Positions 16,121 through 24,400 of a stretch of DNA of 64,000 nt are shown piece by piece. Within the stretch, counting starts at the first letter, position 1, and each line of letters starts with the position of its first letter. A program made the position numbers and the translations under genes. Origin of the DNA: Clostridiales bacterium (GTDB lineage Bacteria; Bacillota; Clostridia; Christensenellales; Borkfalkiaceae); NCBI GenBank assembly GCA_015069425.1, contig SVIP01000001.1:62001-126000 (forward strand), given 5' to 3'. The notes under the pieces are model-generated. The model searched no databases. It saw only the letters and a program-made list of their open reading frames with translations, and was not told the origin of the DNA.

Positions 16121-16822
16121 TTATTCCTTACGCGGGTCAATATATTTAACCGCGCCGTCTTCTTCCTTAAAGCGTCCGTAAGTGCCTTTTGCCTTTTCGT
16201 ATGCTTCGTTTGGTTCCATACCTTTCTTAATAAAGTCAGTCATCTTGCCAAGTGAAACGAATTCATAACCGATAACTTCGTTATTTTCATCAAGAGCCAT
16301 TCTTGTGCAGTATCCTTCGGTCATTTCAAGATATCTAACGCCTTTTGCTTTAGTACCATACATAGTACCAACCATTGAACGTTCGCCTTTACCAAGGTCT
16401 TCCATACCAGCACCGATAACCAAACCATCTTCTGAGAACGCTGATTGTGAACGTCCGTAAACGATTTGTAAGAAAAGTTCTCTCATTGCCGTGTTAATAG
16501 CATCGCAAACGAGGTCGGTATTAAGCGCTTCTAAAAGGGTTTTTCCAGGAAGAATTTCAGCTGCCATTGCGGCTGAGTGAGTCATACCTGAACAACCAAT
16601 AGTTTCTACAAGAGCCTCTTCAATAATACCGTTTTTAACGTTTAACGAAAGTTTACATGCACCTTGTTGTGGTGCGCACCAGCCTACACCGTGCGTATAT
16701 GCGGAAATATCTTTAATTTCCTTTGCTTCTACCCATCTGCCTTCTTCTGGAATAGGAGCAGGACCGTGTTTCGGACCTTTACATACGCAGGTCATTTCTT
16801 TAACTTCAGTTGAATACTGCAT
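16121..16822 (-). CDS. IscU/NifU-like iron-sulfur scaffold partnered with GGGtGRT
   Basis: A 233-residue protein with an IscU-like fold region (GACKLSLNVKNGIIEEALVE, then ETIGCSGMTHSAAMAAEIL, about residues 53-92), larger than classic IscU/SufU (about 130-150). Candidate ligands are Cys in CVCKG near the N-terminus, WCAP, GAC, GCSGMTH and YCTR. It is annotated in related genomes as an iron-sulfur cluster assembly scaffold and sits directly before the GGGtGRT gene. No cysteine desulfurase (NifS/SufS) or other suf gene is in the window, so how it receives sulfur is unknown. A GGAGGG Shine-Dalgarno lies 9 bp before the ATG. Confidence 0.85.
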   Translation of the reverse strand: MQYSTEVKEMTCVCKGPKHGPAPIPEEGRWVEAKEIKDISAYTHGVGWCAPQQGACKLSLNVKNGIIEEALVETIGCSGMTHSAAMAAEILPGKTLLEALNTDLVCDAINTAMRELFLQIVYGRSQSAFSEDGLVIGAGMEDLGKGERSMVGTMYGTKAKGVRYLEMTEGYCTRMALDENNEVIGYEFVSLGKMTDFIKKGMEPNEAYEKAKGTYGRFKEEDGAVKYIDPRKE

Positions 16823-16866
16823 AAATCTATGCCCTCCAAAATGTTTATCAATATTTTTCTTTTATT

Positions 16867-16895
16867 AGTATATCAAAAACTTTCATTTTTGACAA
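16867..16895 (-). promoter_or_regulatory. Promoter of the scaffold-GGGtGRT operon
   Basis: Minus strand TTGTCA (16890-16895), 17 bp, TATACT (16867-16872), about 45 bp before the scaffold ATG. Confidence 0.65.
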
Positions 16896-16911
16896 TTATT
16901 TTGCTTATCTT

Positions 16912-17751
16912 TTATTCTTTTTCTTTTATTCTTTTATAATGAAATAAATATTGTTGAAAATAGCCTGCGTTTTCTTTAAACTCTTTTAAAAACCACTCGC
17001 TTATTTTCTCTCTATTTGTAAGCGTTCCGTTAAAGTTTTCACGATACACTTTATCTATCCAAGTATCAACGGGAAAGCTATCTGCCCTATGAAAACCGAA
17101 AAGTGTTACGCAATCTGCAACCTTTGGACCTACACCGTGAATTTTAATAAGTGCCTTTTTAAGTTCAGCCGTCGGCAATTTATTAAAATCCAAAAGATTA
17201 AAACCGTTTGTTATGTCAAGACTTAGTTTATAAATATAATCGGCTCTATAACCGAGCGATAAGCCTTTATAAAACTCTACTGATTTTTCCGCCATTTTTT
17301 CCACTGTTGGAAAAGTATAATAATCTATTCCATTATACTGCCTTTTTTCGCCTAAATTAAGGCAAAGTTTTTCTATTATTCCTTTTATTCTGGGAATGTT
17401 ATTGTTTTGTGAAATTATAAAAGAAAATAACGTTTCAATAGGATTTTGGTTTAGTATTCTAATCCCTTTACCCCTTTTTGCGGACGATATTAGAACTTCT
17501 ACACCTTTACTTAGTGCGTCTAGATAGATAGCGGAATAGTCTCGTTCTAAGTCAAAATAATCATAAAAATATTCTTGATCGCAATCTTGGCATTCAATAA
17601 CGGTATTTTGGTTTTCTTCATAGCAATATGCACACTTATCCATAGAAAAAACCAAGTACCCTTTTTGATACTCCTTAAATCTGAAAACCTGTCCGCATTC
17701 TAAGGTGTCTTTTATGTTAAAATATTCACTACTATATATGATTTTTTTCAT
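16912..17751 (-). CDS. ogg: OGG1-type 8-oxoguanine DNA glycosylase / AP lyase
   Basis: A 279-residue HhH-GPD DNA glycosylase. The N-terminal OGG domain (FNIKDTLECGQVFRF) is followed by the helix-hairpin-helix GVGPKVADCVTLFGF, which holds the catalytic lysine (as in OGG1 GTKVADC), and the conserved Asp in SFPVDTWIDKVY. It excises oxidised guanine and nicks the abasic site. The frame is open to 17904, but the ATG at 17751 is preferred: upstream codons would overlap the L27 terminator and coding end, and the domain starts right after MKKIIYS. It is transcribed in the same direction as rpmA, just beyond the terminator. Confidence 0.92.
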   Translation of the reverse strand: MKKIIYSSEYFNIKDTLECGQVFRFKEYQKGYLVFSMDKCAYCYEENQNTVIECQDCDQEYFYDYFDLERDYSAIYLDALSKGVEVLISSAKRGKGIRILNQNPIETLFSFIISQNNNIPRIKGIIEKLCLNLGEKRQYNGIDYYTFPTVEKMAEKSVEFYKGLSLGYRADYIYKLSLDITNGFNLLDFNKLPTAELKKALIKIHGVGPKVADCVTLFGFHRADSFPVDTWIDKVYRENFNGTLTNREKISEWFLKEFKENAGYFQQYLFHYKRIKEKE

Positions 17752-17767
17752 ACTAATTAAAAATTTA

Positions 17768-17800
17768 TAAAAAATGACGGGCTGAAATATACAACCCGTC
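17768..17800 (-). terminator. Terminator after rpmA
   Basis: Minus strand GACGGG, 13-nt loop, CCCGTC, then ATTTTTT; it lies 7 bp after the L27 stop. Confidence 0.75.
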
Positions 17801-17806
17801 GTTTTA

Positions 17807-18088
17807 TTAGTTTTCTTTTGCGTAAACGCTAACTTTCTTGTCTTTTCTGCCCATTCTTTCGAACTTAACAACACCGTCGATAAGTGCGTATAAAGTATCG
17901 TCACTACCGATGCCTACGTTGTTACCAGGGTGAATTTTCGTTCCACGTTGACGAACGATAATGCCACCTGCAAGAATCTCTTGTCCGTTTACTCTCTTAA
18001 CGCCAAGTCTTTTAGCGTTGCTGTCTCTACCGTTTTTGGTGCTACCGCCACCTTTGTGGTGAGCAAATAATCTAAATAAGAACATCAT
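17807..18088 (-). CDS. rpmA: 50S ribosomal protein L27
   Basis: A 93-residue L27, located near the peptidyl transferase centre. The core [19 protein letters not shown] is typical. Like other Bacillota it has an N-terminal extension before the mature start (MMFLFRLFA then HHKGGG), which in Staphylococcus and Bacillus is cleaved by the cysteine protease Prp after an LQFFA-type motif. Here the motif is RLFA followed by HHKGG instead of SKKG, and no prp (ysxB) gene lies between rplU and rpmA; only 18 bp separate them. Cleavage by a Prp encoded elsewhere is inferred. Confidence 0.97.
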   Translation of the reverse strand: MMFLFRLFAHHKGGGSTKNGRDSNAKRLGVKRVNGQEILAGGIIVRQRGTKIHPGNNVGIGSDDTLYALIDGVVKFERMGRKDKKVSVYAKEN

Positions 18089-18106
18089 AATTATTACCCT
18101 CCTACC

Positions 18107-18415
18107 TTACTTCGCAACGATTTCTAAAATCTTAACTGCGGTGAAAGGTTGTCTATGACCTTGCTTTTTCCTTTCATTCTTTTTAGCTTTGTACTTGAAA
18201 ACAATGACCTTCTTATCCTTGCCTTGTTCAAGAACTTCACCAACTGCCTTGAATGCCTTTGCTTCGTCTGCTACTTTGATACCGTTTTCATCTGATACCA
18301 TAAGTACGTCAAACTCAACTTTGTCGCCTACGTTTGCTGAAAGTTTTTCAAATCTAATGATTGAACCAACTTCTGCTTTGTACTGCTTTGAACCGTTTTC
18401 TACGATTGCGTACAT
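18107..18415 (-). CDS. rplU: 50S ribosomal protein L21
   Basis: A 102-residue L21 (MYAIVENGSKQYKAEVG at the start, YKAKKNERKKQGHRQPFTAVKI toward the end), a 23S rRNA-binding protein of the large subunit. The ATG at 18415 follows an AGGAGGT Shine-Dalgarno; the longer open frame to 18472 would run back into the structured leader and is rejected. It is first gene of the rplU-rpmA operon, with a long leader that is a candidate L21 autoregulatory element. Confidence 0.97.
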   Translation of the reverse strand: MYAIVENGSKQYKAEVGSIIRFEKLSANVGDKVEFDVLMVSDENGIKVADEAKAFKAVGEVLEQGKDKKVIVFKYKAKKNERKKQGHRQPFTAVKILEIVAK

Positions 18416-18421
18416 AATTTT

Positions 18422-18498
18422 ACCTCCTGCTAACCAGTCTCGCCGAATTATTTTTTGGGTGTGCTTGCGCACTTATAAAACCCCTTTCGAGCGGCTAC
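18422..18498 (-). ncRNA. Probable ribosomal protein L21 leader
   Basis: In the rplU 5' UTR the RNA contains CCGCUCGAAAGGGG, then a GUGC-GCAA-GCAC hairpin (18461-18472) with a GNRA tetraloop enclosed by GGGU/ACCC pairing, then CGGCGAGACUGG before the Shine-Dalgarno. Position and elements resemble the L21 leader of Bacillota, thought to bind L21 and repress its own operon. Recognised from memory of the motif; a covariance-model scan would settle it. Confidence 0.55.
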
Positions 18499-18504
18499 TT
18501 GACT

Positions 18505-18533
18505 ATTTTATACTTTTTATTTATAATTGTCAA
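18505..18533 (-). promoter_or_regulatory. Promoter of rplU-rpmA
   Basis: Minus strand TTGACA (18528-18533), 17 bp, TAAAAT (18505-18510), about 90 bp before the rplU ATG. Confidence 0.7.
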
Positions 18534-18598
18534 CTATTTTTAGCATAAATTACTTATATTTTCCCATACTATCCTTAAATAATTTCAAGGAGATTTTT

Positions 18599-19036
18599 AT
18601 GGAAAAAAATGAATATAATGAAAAAGCAATAAACGACGTTTATAAAAACGCACACATTGCTCTTCAAAGCATTTCCGACCTTCTACCCTCTGTTGAAGAT
18701 GAAGATATCAAAGCAGAACTAAAAGACGAATACGAAGGTTATGAAAAAGTAATCGGTGAAGTTTCAACCTTTATGGCCGAAAATGGGATTGAGCCAAAAG
18801 ACGTAAATCCTTTTAAAAAAGCTATGCTTTGGAGCAGTATTAAAATGAAAACACTCTTCGATAACAGTCGCAACCAAGTTGCTGAAATGATGATTAACGG
18901 AACCGTTATGGGCATAAACGAACTTACCGCTATGAAAAATGAACAAACTAACCTTGACCCAGGCGTTTTAGAACTTTTAGAAAAGCTCTTAAAACTTGAA
19001 GAGGAATACGAACAGCGCTTAAAAAAATATTTGTAA
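18599..19036 (+). CDS. Small all-helical protein of unknown function
   Basis: A 145-residue acidic, cytosolic protein without signal peptide or Cys. The sequence is predicted helical throughout (for example NAHIALQSISDLLPSVEDED, ELKDEYEGYEKVIGEV, and a Glu/Lys-rich C-terminal helix LLEKLLKLEEEYEQRLKKYL). The centre contains MKTLFDNSRNQVAEMMINGTVMGINELT. The pattern recalls uncharacterised four-helix, ferritin-like or DUF2383-like proteins of clostridia, but I cannot see the paired Glu/His iron ligands of ferritins, so I do not assign a function. The ATG at 18599 is supported by AAGGAG six bases before it. It is monocistronic, divergent from rplU, and closed by a bidirectional terminator. Confidence 0.8.
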   Translation: MEKNEYNEKAINDVYKNAHIALQSISDLLPSVEDEDIKAELKDEYEGYEKVIGEVSTFMAENGIEPKDVNPFKKAMLWSSIKMKTLFDNSRNQVAEMMINGTVMGINELTAMKNEQTNLDPGVLELLEKLLKLEEEYEQRLKKYL

Positions 19037-19040
19037 AATT

Positions 19041-19075
19041 TTTGACCGCCTTTAATTAAAGGCGGTCAAACTTTT
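19041..19075. terminator. Bidirectional terminator between the helical protein and pfp
   Basis: Perfect stem TTTGACCGCCTTT / AAAGGCGGTCAAA with a 4-nt loop and a T tract on the plus side, between convergent genes. Confidence 0.85.
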
Positions 19076-19083
19076 TATTCCAA

Positions 19084-20328
19084 TTATTTTACTAATACTT
19101 TCTTTAACTTAGCAAATCTGGGAAGTCCATCTTCTTTTATTAAATCGGTTTCGCCTTGGATAAGGGGAAGTGCGTATTTAACGAATTCGTCTGAAACGCC
19201 TGTACCATTGTTAGTAATCCATTCAAGTGGAACAGTTTTTTCAGTGTTTGCTGCAAGTTCTAACGGAAGAAGTTTATATTCACATTCATATTTATCCCCT
19301 TCTTTTCTTGCATAGCAAACCATCTTATCGGTTTCACCGTTAACTGCTGCACGAACTGCTTGTTTACCAGCCTCGAAAGTTTCTTCAATATCAGTCTTAC
19401 TTGCACAGTGTGCTGCACATCTTTGCATTAAAGAAAGTTCAACTGCTCTAGTCTTGTAGCCAGTTTCTGCCTTTAAGATATTGCAAAGGGTTGCTGCCAC
19501 GCCACCAAGTTGAGCGTGACCAAAGCTATCTCTTGCGCCTGCTTGACCTAATGCCTCGCAAACGAGTACGCCATCAGCATTTTTGATACCTTCAGAAACA
19601 ACTGCTATACACTTATTGTTATTCTTAGCGCAAACGTCTTTAACGTCAGCAATAAACTTATTAATATCAAAAGTTACTTCTGGGAGATAGATAAGGTCTG
19701 CGCCCAATCCCTTAGCACCAGCAAGCGCTGCTGCTGCGGTAAGCCAACCTGCGTTTCTACCCATAACTTCGATTACGCAAAGCATCGGTGTATCATAAAC
19801 CTTAGCGTCAAGGTTAATTTCCATAATAGACGTTGCAATATATTTTGCTGCGCTTGCAAAACCTGGGCAGTGGTCAGTTCCGAAAAGGTCGTTATCTATT
19901 GTCTTTGGAACGCCGATAACGTTCATTTCATAGCCTGATTTTGCCATGTATTTACTAATTTTATTACAAGTATCCATACTGTCGTTTCCACCGTTATAGA
20001 AGAAGTAACGGATATCGTATTTTTTGAACACTTCAAGCAATCTCTTATAATCAGCATCGTCAACAGATGCGTCTTTAAGTTTGTATCTAACTGAACCTAA
20101 TGCTGAAGATGGCGTATACTTTAAGAGTTCTAATTCTTTTATATCTTCTTTAGACATATCGTAGAATTCTTCATTAAGTATTCCCCTAATTCCGTGCGCT
20201 GCACCGTAAACGTTAGTAATCATTTCTGAGTTTAAACCCTCAATAAATACGCCTGCTGCACTTGCGTTGATAACTGATGTCGGTCCGCCCGACTGAGCAA
20301 ACATTAATGCTCCTTTCAATCCTTTCAT
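19084..20328 (-). CDS. pfp: Pyrophosphate-dependent 6-phosphofructokinase
   Basis: A 414-residue phosphofructokinase of the PPi-using type. The nucleotide loop reads GGNDSMDT (113-120), with Asp where ATP enzymes have Gly104, and the catalytic motif is PKTIDND (141-147), Lys replacing Gly of the ATP enzymes; both changes mark PPi dependence. VMGRNAGWLTAAAALAG is also typical. It converts fructose-6-P and PPi reversibly to fructose-1,6-bisP and Pi, saving ATP in an anaerobe. It lies 32 bp downstream of the ATP-type pfkA on the same strand, so the cell probably has both routes. Substrate assignment follows family rules and is not measured. Confidence 0.92.
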   Translation of the reverse strand: MKGLKGALMFAQSGGPTSVINASAAGVFIEGLNSEMITNVYGAAHGIRGILNEEFYDMSKEDIKELELLKYTPSSALGSVRYKLKDASVDDADYKRLLEVFKKYDIRYFFYNGGNDSMDTCNKISKYMAKSGYEMNVIGVPKTIDNDLFGTDHCPGFASAAKYIATSIMEINLDAKVYDTPMLCVIEVMGRNAGWLTAAAALAGAKGLGADLIYLPEVTFDINKFIADVKDVCAKNNNKCIAVVSEGIKNADGVLVCEALGQAGARDSFGHAQLGGVAATLCNILKAETGYKTRAVELSLMQRCAAHCASKTDIEETFEAGKQAVRAAVNGETDKMVCYARKEGDKYECEYKLLPLELAANTEKTVPLEWITNNGTGVSDEFVKYALPLIQGETDLIKEDGLPRFAKLKKVLVK

Positions 20329-20360
20329 AGTTTTTCTCCTTAATTTATGTAAATTATTTT

Positions 20361-21323
20361 TTATTGATTTAATACGTGTGATATAGTGTGAAGTTCTTTA
20401 TCAAAGCGTTTTTCTGCTTTTTGAACGTCCTCAAACGGTACGGTAATAACCTTGTTATCCCTTATACCGATTGCGCAACTTTCCGCGCCGTCCCTTAAAA
20501 GTTCAACCGCTTTATAACCAAATCTTGCGGCAAGCACACGGTCTGCCATGTTGGGAGAACCTCCACGTTGAATGTATCCAAAATTATTTACTTTAACGGC
20601 TATTCCACTCTTTTTGCCGATGTATTCCGCTATTTCGTCACGATTACCAGCACCCTCTGCTAATATAATCATGTTTGAGGTTTTACCACGTAAATAACTC
20701 TTCTTTATAGAAGATGCAATTTTATCTAAATCATATGGAATTTCAGGCACTAATACGTACTCAGCACCACCTGCAACGCCTGCATAAAGTGCAATATCAC
20801 CACAATTTCTTCCCATAACCTCCAATAATCCTACTCTATCGTGAGAGTGAAGAGTGTCTCTAAGGTTATTTATTGCCCAAAGTACGGTATTTACCGCTGT
20901 ATCAAAACCGACGGTATAATCGGTATACGCTAAGTCATTATCGATAGTTCCCGGTATTCCCATTACTTTAATACCAAAATTATCGTATAAATCCTTTGCA
21001 CCTCTAAGCGTTCCGTCGCCACCGATTACAACTAATCCTTCTATTCCGTATGCAGAAAGTGCCTCAACCGCTTGACGCTGAACCTCTATGTCCTTAAATT
21101 CGTCACATCTTGCCGTATTCAAAAAAGTACCACCCTTATGAATCATATTTGAAACAGAACGAGATTCAAGACGCTTTATTTCGCCTTTGATTAAACCAGC
21201 ATATCCCCTTTCAACACCGTATATATCCATCTTAAAATTAAGTGCGGTACGCACAACCGCTCTTATACAAGCGTTCATACCTGGAGCATCGCCACCACTT
21301 GTTAATACAGCTATTCTTTCCAT
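20361..21323 (-). CDS. pfkA: ATP-dependent 6-phosphofructokinase
   Basis: A 320-residue bacterial ATP-PFK, the usual length. Visible: TSGGDAPGMN (8-17), the ATP loop GGDGT (101-105), catalytic PGTIDND (124-130), VMGRNCGDIALYAG and the fructose-6-P segment NNFGYIQRGGSP. It commits fructose-6-P to glycolysis and is normally allosteric. It follows dnaE by about 100 bp, an order common in Bacillota, and precedes a PPi-PFK gene. Having Gly104 rather than Asp distinguishes it from that neighbour. Confidence 0.96.
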   Translation of the reverse strand: MERIAVLTSGGDAPGMNACIRAVVRTALNFKMDIYGVERGYAGLIKGEIKRLESRSVSNMIHKGGTFLNTARCDEFKDIEVQRQAVEALSAYGIEGLVVIGGDGTLRGAKDLYDNFGIKVMGIPGTIDNDLAYTDYTVGFDTAVNTVLWAINNLRDTLHSHDRVGLLEVMGRNCGDIALYAGVAGGAEYVLVPEIPYDLDKIASSIKKSYLRGKTSNMIILAEGAGNRDEIAEYIGKKSGIAVKVNNFGYIQRGGSPNMADRVLAARFGYKAVELLRDGAESCAIGIRDNKVITVPFEDVQKAEKRFDKELHTISHVLNQ

Positions 21324-21422
21324 TTTTTCTCCTCAGTCTAAAAATTTCGCAACATAAATTATTTTACCACATGATTTGAAATTTTTCTACTTTTTTAAGT
21401 GTGTTTTTCTGATTTTTATTGC

Positions 21423-24400
21423 TTATTGTTGTTTTTTCTTGAAAAATATTATATCCTTGTCTCCAACGTAATTTTTAAGTTCTGACACAAGCCCATCACA
21501 ACGCCTTACGGCGCAGTTTGCATTATATTTTTTTCCGTTCATTGCTATTATTACCGGAATATTTCCCTCATAACTAGACAGCACGTCCAAAATATCGTTC
21601 AAATCGTTTTCTTTTCCGTCGGGTATTATTACGCCTAAAAATTCTTGCTCTTCTTTGGTTTCTACTTCTTCTTTTACTTCAAACTCATCAACGTTATCCG
21701 CTATTATTTGAACAGCGCCTTCTTTTATTTGAAGTTTTCCAGAAATTTTTACAATTTCTTCTTCCTTTACTACGTCCCTTGCCTTTTCAAAAACTTTAGG
21801 AAATAGCACCACTTCAATTTGACCGTAAAGGTCTTCCACTTTTACAAACGCCATGGTTTGCCCACTTCTGGTTGCAAGCCTTGTAAACTCGGATATTATT
21901 CCACCCATAACTACGTGCTCGTTTTCTCTAACTTCGGTATAGGTTTTATTACCGTCTTCATCTTCTTCGTAAAAGTCTAAAGCACTCGTGTTAAAGGAGA
22001 ATTTATCAAACTGCTCTTTATAATCCATAAGTGGATGACCTGAAAGGTAAATTCCTAGCACGGTTTTTTCCAAAGTGAGTTTTTCTTTTGAGGAATATTC
22101 ACTCATCTTTGGATATTCTAACTCTAACCCTTCGTCTTCGTCTAAAATCGTGCCGAATAAACTAATCTGTCTATCGTCCTTTTTCTTATTGGCTGCCGAT
22201 ACCCTATCCATATAATCGCTAAAGACAGCCATAAGCGTTCTTCTATTTTTACCAAAATTATCAAACGCACCTGAAAGGATAAGGCTTTCAACTAACCTTT
22301 TGTTTATGCTAACAACGCTTTCTCTGCCGTCTTCACCCACCATTTTGAAAGATATGGCACGGTTAATAAAGTCTTCAAAAGACGAATACGGTCCATTTTT
22401 TTCACGCTCTTCAACTATCATATTTATAATATTGAGACCAACGTTTTTAAGCCCTACAAGCCCGAAACGAAGTCCGCCGTTTTCCGTCTTAAAGTATGCG
22501 TTACTTTTATTTATATCGGGTGGGAAAACGTTTGTTCCCTTACTTTTTAGATAGGTTAAATATTTAGATATTTCTTCTATTTTGTCAATTCTGTTATTCA
22601 AGAGAGAACAGAAAAACTGTACGGGATAATAGTTCTTTAAATATGCCGTTTGATATGCTAAAACAGCGTAAGCAGCAGCGTGTGATTTGTTAAACGCATA
22701 CCTTGCAAACGGTTTCATATTATCGTATATTTTAATCGCAACGTCTTCAGGAACACCCCTTTTAATTGCGCCGTCAACAGGCATACCCGTATTTTCGTTT
22801 ATACCACCGTAAACAAAAATGCTTTTTTGCTGTTCCATTATCTCAACTTTCTTTTTACCCATGGCTTTTCTAACTACGTCGGCGTGTCCCAACGTAAAGC
22901 CACCTAGGTTTTGACATATTTGCATTACTTGTTCTTGGTAAACTAATATGCCGTAACTATTTTTTAAAATCGGCTCAAGCAATGCGTGGTCGTACGTCAC
23001 CTTTTCGGGATTATGCTTGTTTTCTATATATTGCGGTATAGAATCCATAGGACCTGGACGATATAAAGATATTCCTGCAATAATATCTTCAAAAGTGGAC
23101 GGTTTAAGGTTGCCCATAAATCGTTTCATACCCGGACTTTCAAGTTGGAACACCCCGTCCGTTTCCCCTGAACCGATAAGTTCGTACGTTCCTTTATCTT
23201 CGTATCCTAATTCATGAAAATCAAGATGTACGCCAAAGTCTTCTTTAACGTACTTACAAGCAAGTTGAACGTCGGTTAAAGTTCTTAAACCTAAAAAGTC
23301 CATTTTTAGCATACCGAGTGCTTCAACTTCTATCATATCAAACTGGGTGGTTACGTCGTCGCCGTTTCTTTGTAGCGGAACGTTTTCCATTATTGGCTTT
23401 TCACAAATAACTACACCCGCTGCGTGCATACCCGTTTGTCTTGGCATATCTTCTACTCGCCTTGCCATGTCCACTACCTTTTTAACTGTAGCGTCTTCAT
23501 TATACATTTCGACAAGTTCTTTTACACTTACGTCGTCGCCGTCTTTTGTTTTCTTAAACCCAAAATTCTCTTTGATGCCAAATTTTGCGTCCATTAGTTT
23601 AGTAATCTTGTCCGTTTCAGAGTACGGAACACGATACACCCTTCCAACGTCCTTTATTGCTAGTTTTGCGGCAAGCGTACCAAAAGTTACAATTTGCGCA
23701 ACTTTATCGTGCCCATATTTATTTCTAACGTATTCAACAACTTCACCCCTACGTGCGTCTGATATATCAACGTCAAAGTCGGGCATGCTTACACGTTCAC
23801 GGTTTAAAAACCTTTCAAAAATTAGGTTGTATTTAAGTGGTTCTACGTCGGTTATTCCCACTGAATACGCAATGATACTGCCTACACCTGAACCACGCCC
23901 TGCACCGACAGGGATATCAACGCTTCTTGCGTAATTTATAAAGTCCCAAACGATAAGATAATAGTCACAAAAACCCATTGAACTTATAACGTCAAATTCG
24001 TAGTCAAATCTATCTTGAATTTCCTTAGTTATAACAGAATAACGTTTCTTTAATCCTTCGCTTGCTAATTTATATAGGTATTCTTTAGGACTGCTTCCGT
24101 CTTCGGGATAATATTTGGGAATTAGAGAAGTGTCCCTTATAGGCTCGCCTTTTTTAGTCAAATCAAAAACTTCTTCGGTTACTTTTTCTGCAATCTTTAC
24201 CGTATTTTCTATTGCTTGCGGTATATGAGAAAAAAGGCTCTTCATCTCTTCGGGCGTTTTTAAATACGATTGGTCGCTTTCCATTTTAAGTCTAGTTGGG
24301 TCGTCAATCGTTGTCTTCATACTTATACACATAAGCACGTCTTGCATTTCCGCATCTTCACGCTCTAAATAATGCACGTCGTTCGTGGCAACAAGCGGAA

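Noticed and set aside
17752-17904. N-terminal extension of the OGG1-type glycosylase
   Set aside because: The extra codons overlap the rpmA end and its terminator, and the domain starts right after the ATG at 17751.
18416-18472. Longer L21 with 19 extra residues
   Set aside because: The extension falls in the structured leader; AGGAGGT serves the ATG at 18415 and the resulting protein has the standard length.
23347-23934. A 195-codon plus-strand frame opposite dnaE
   Set aside because: Antisense to conserved DnaE sequence; composition is a reflection of the opposite coding strand.
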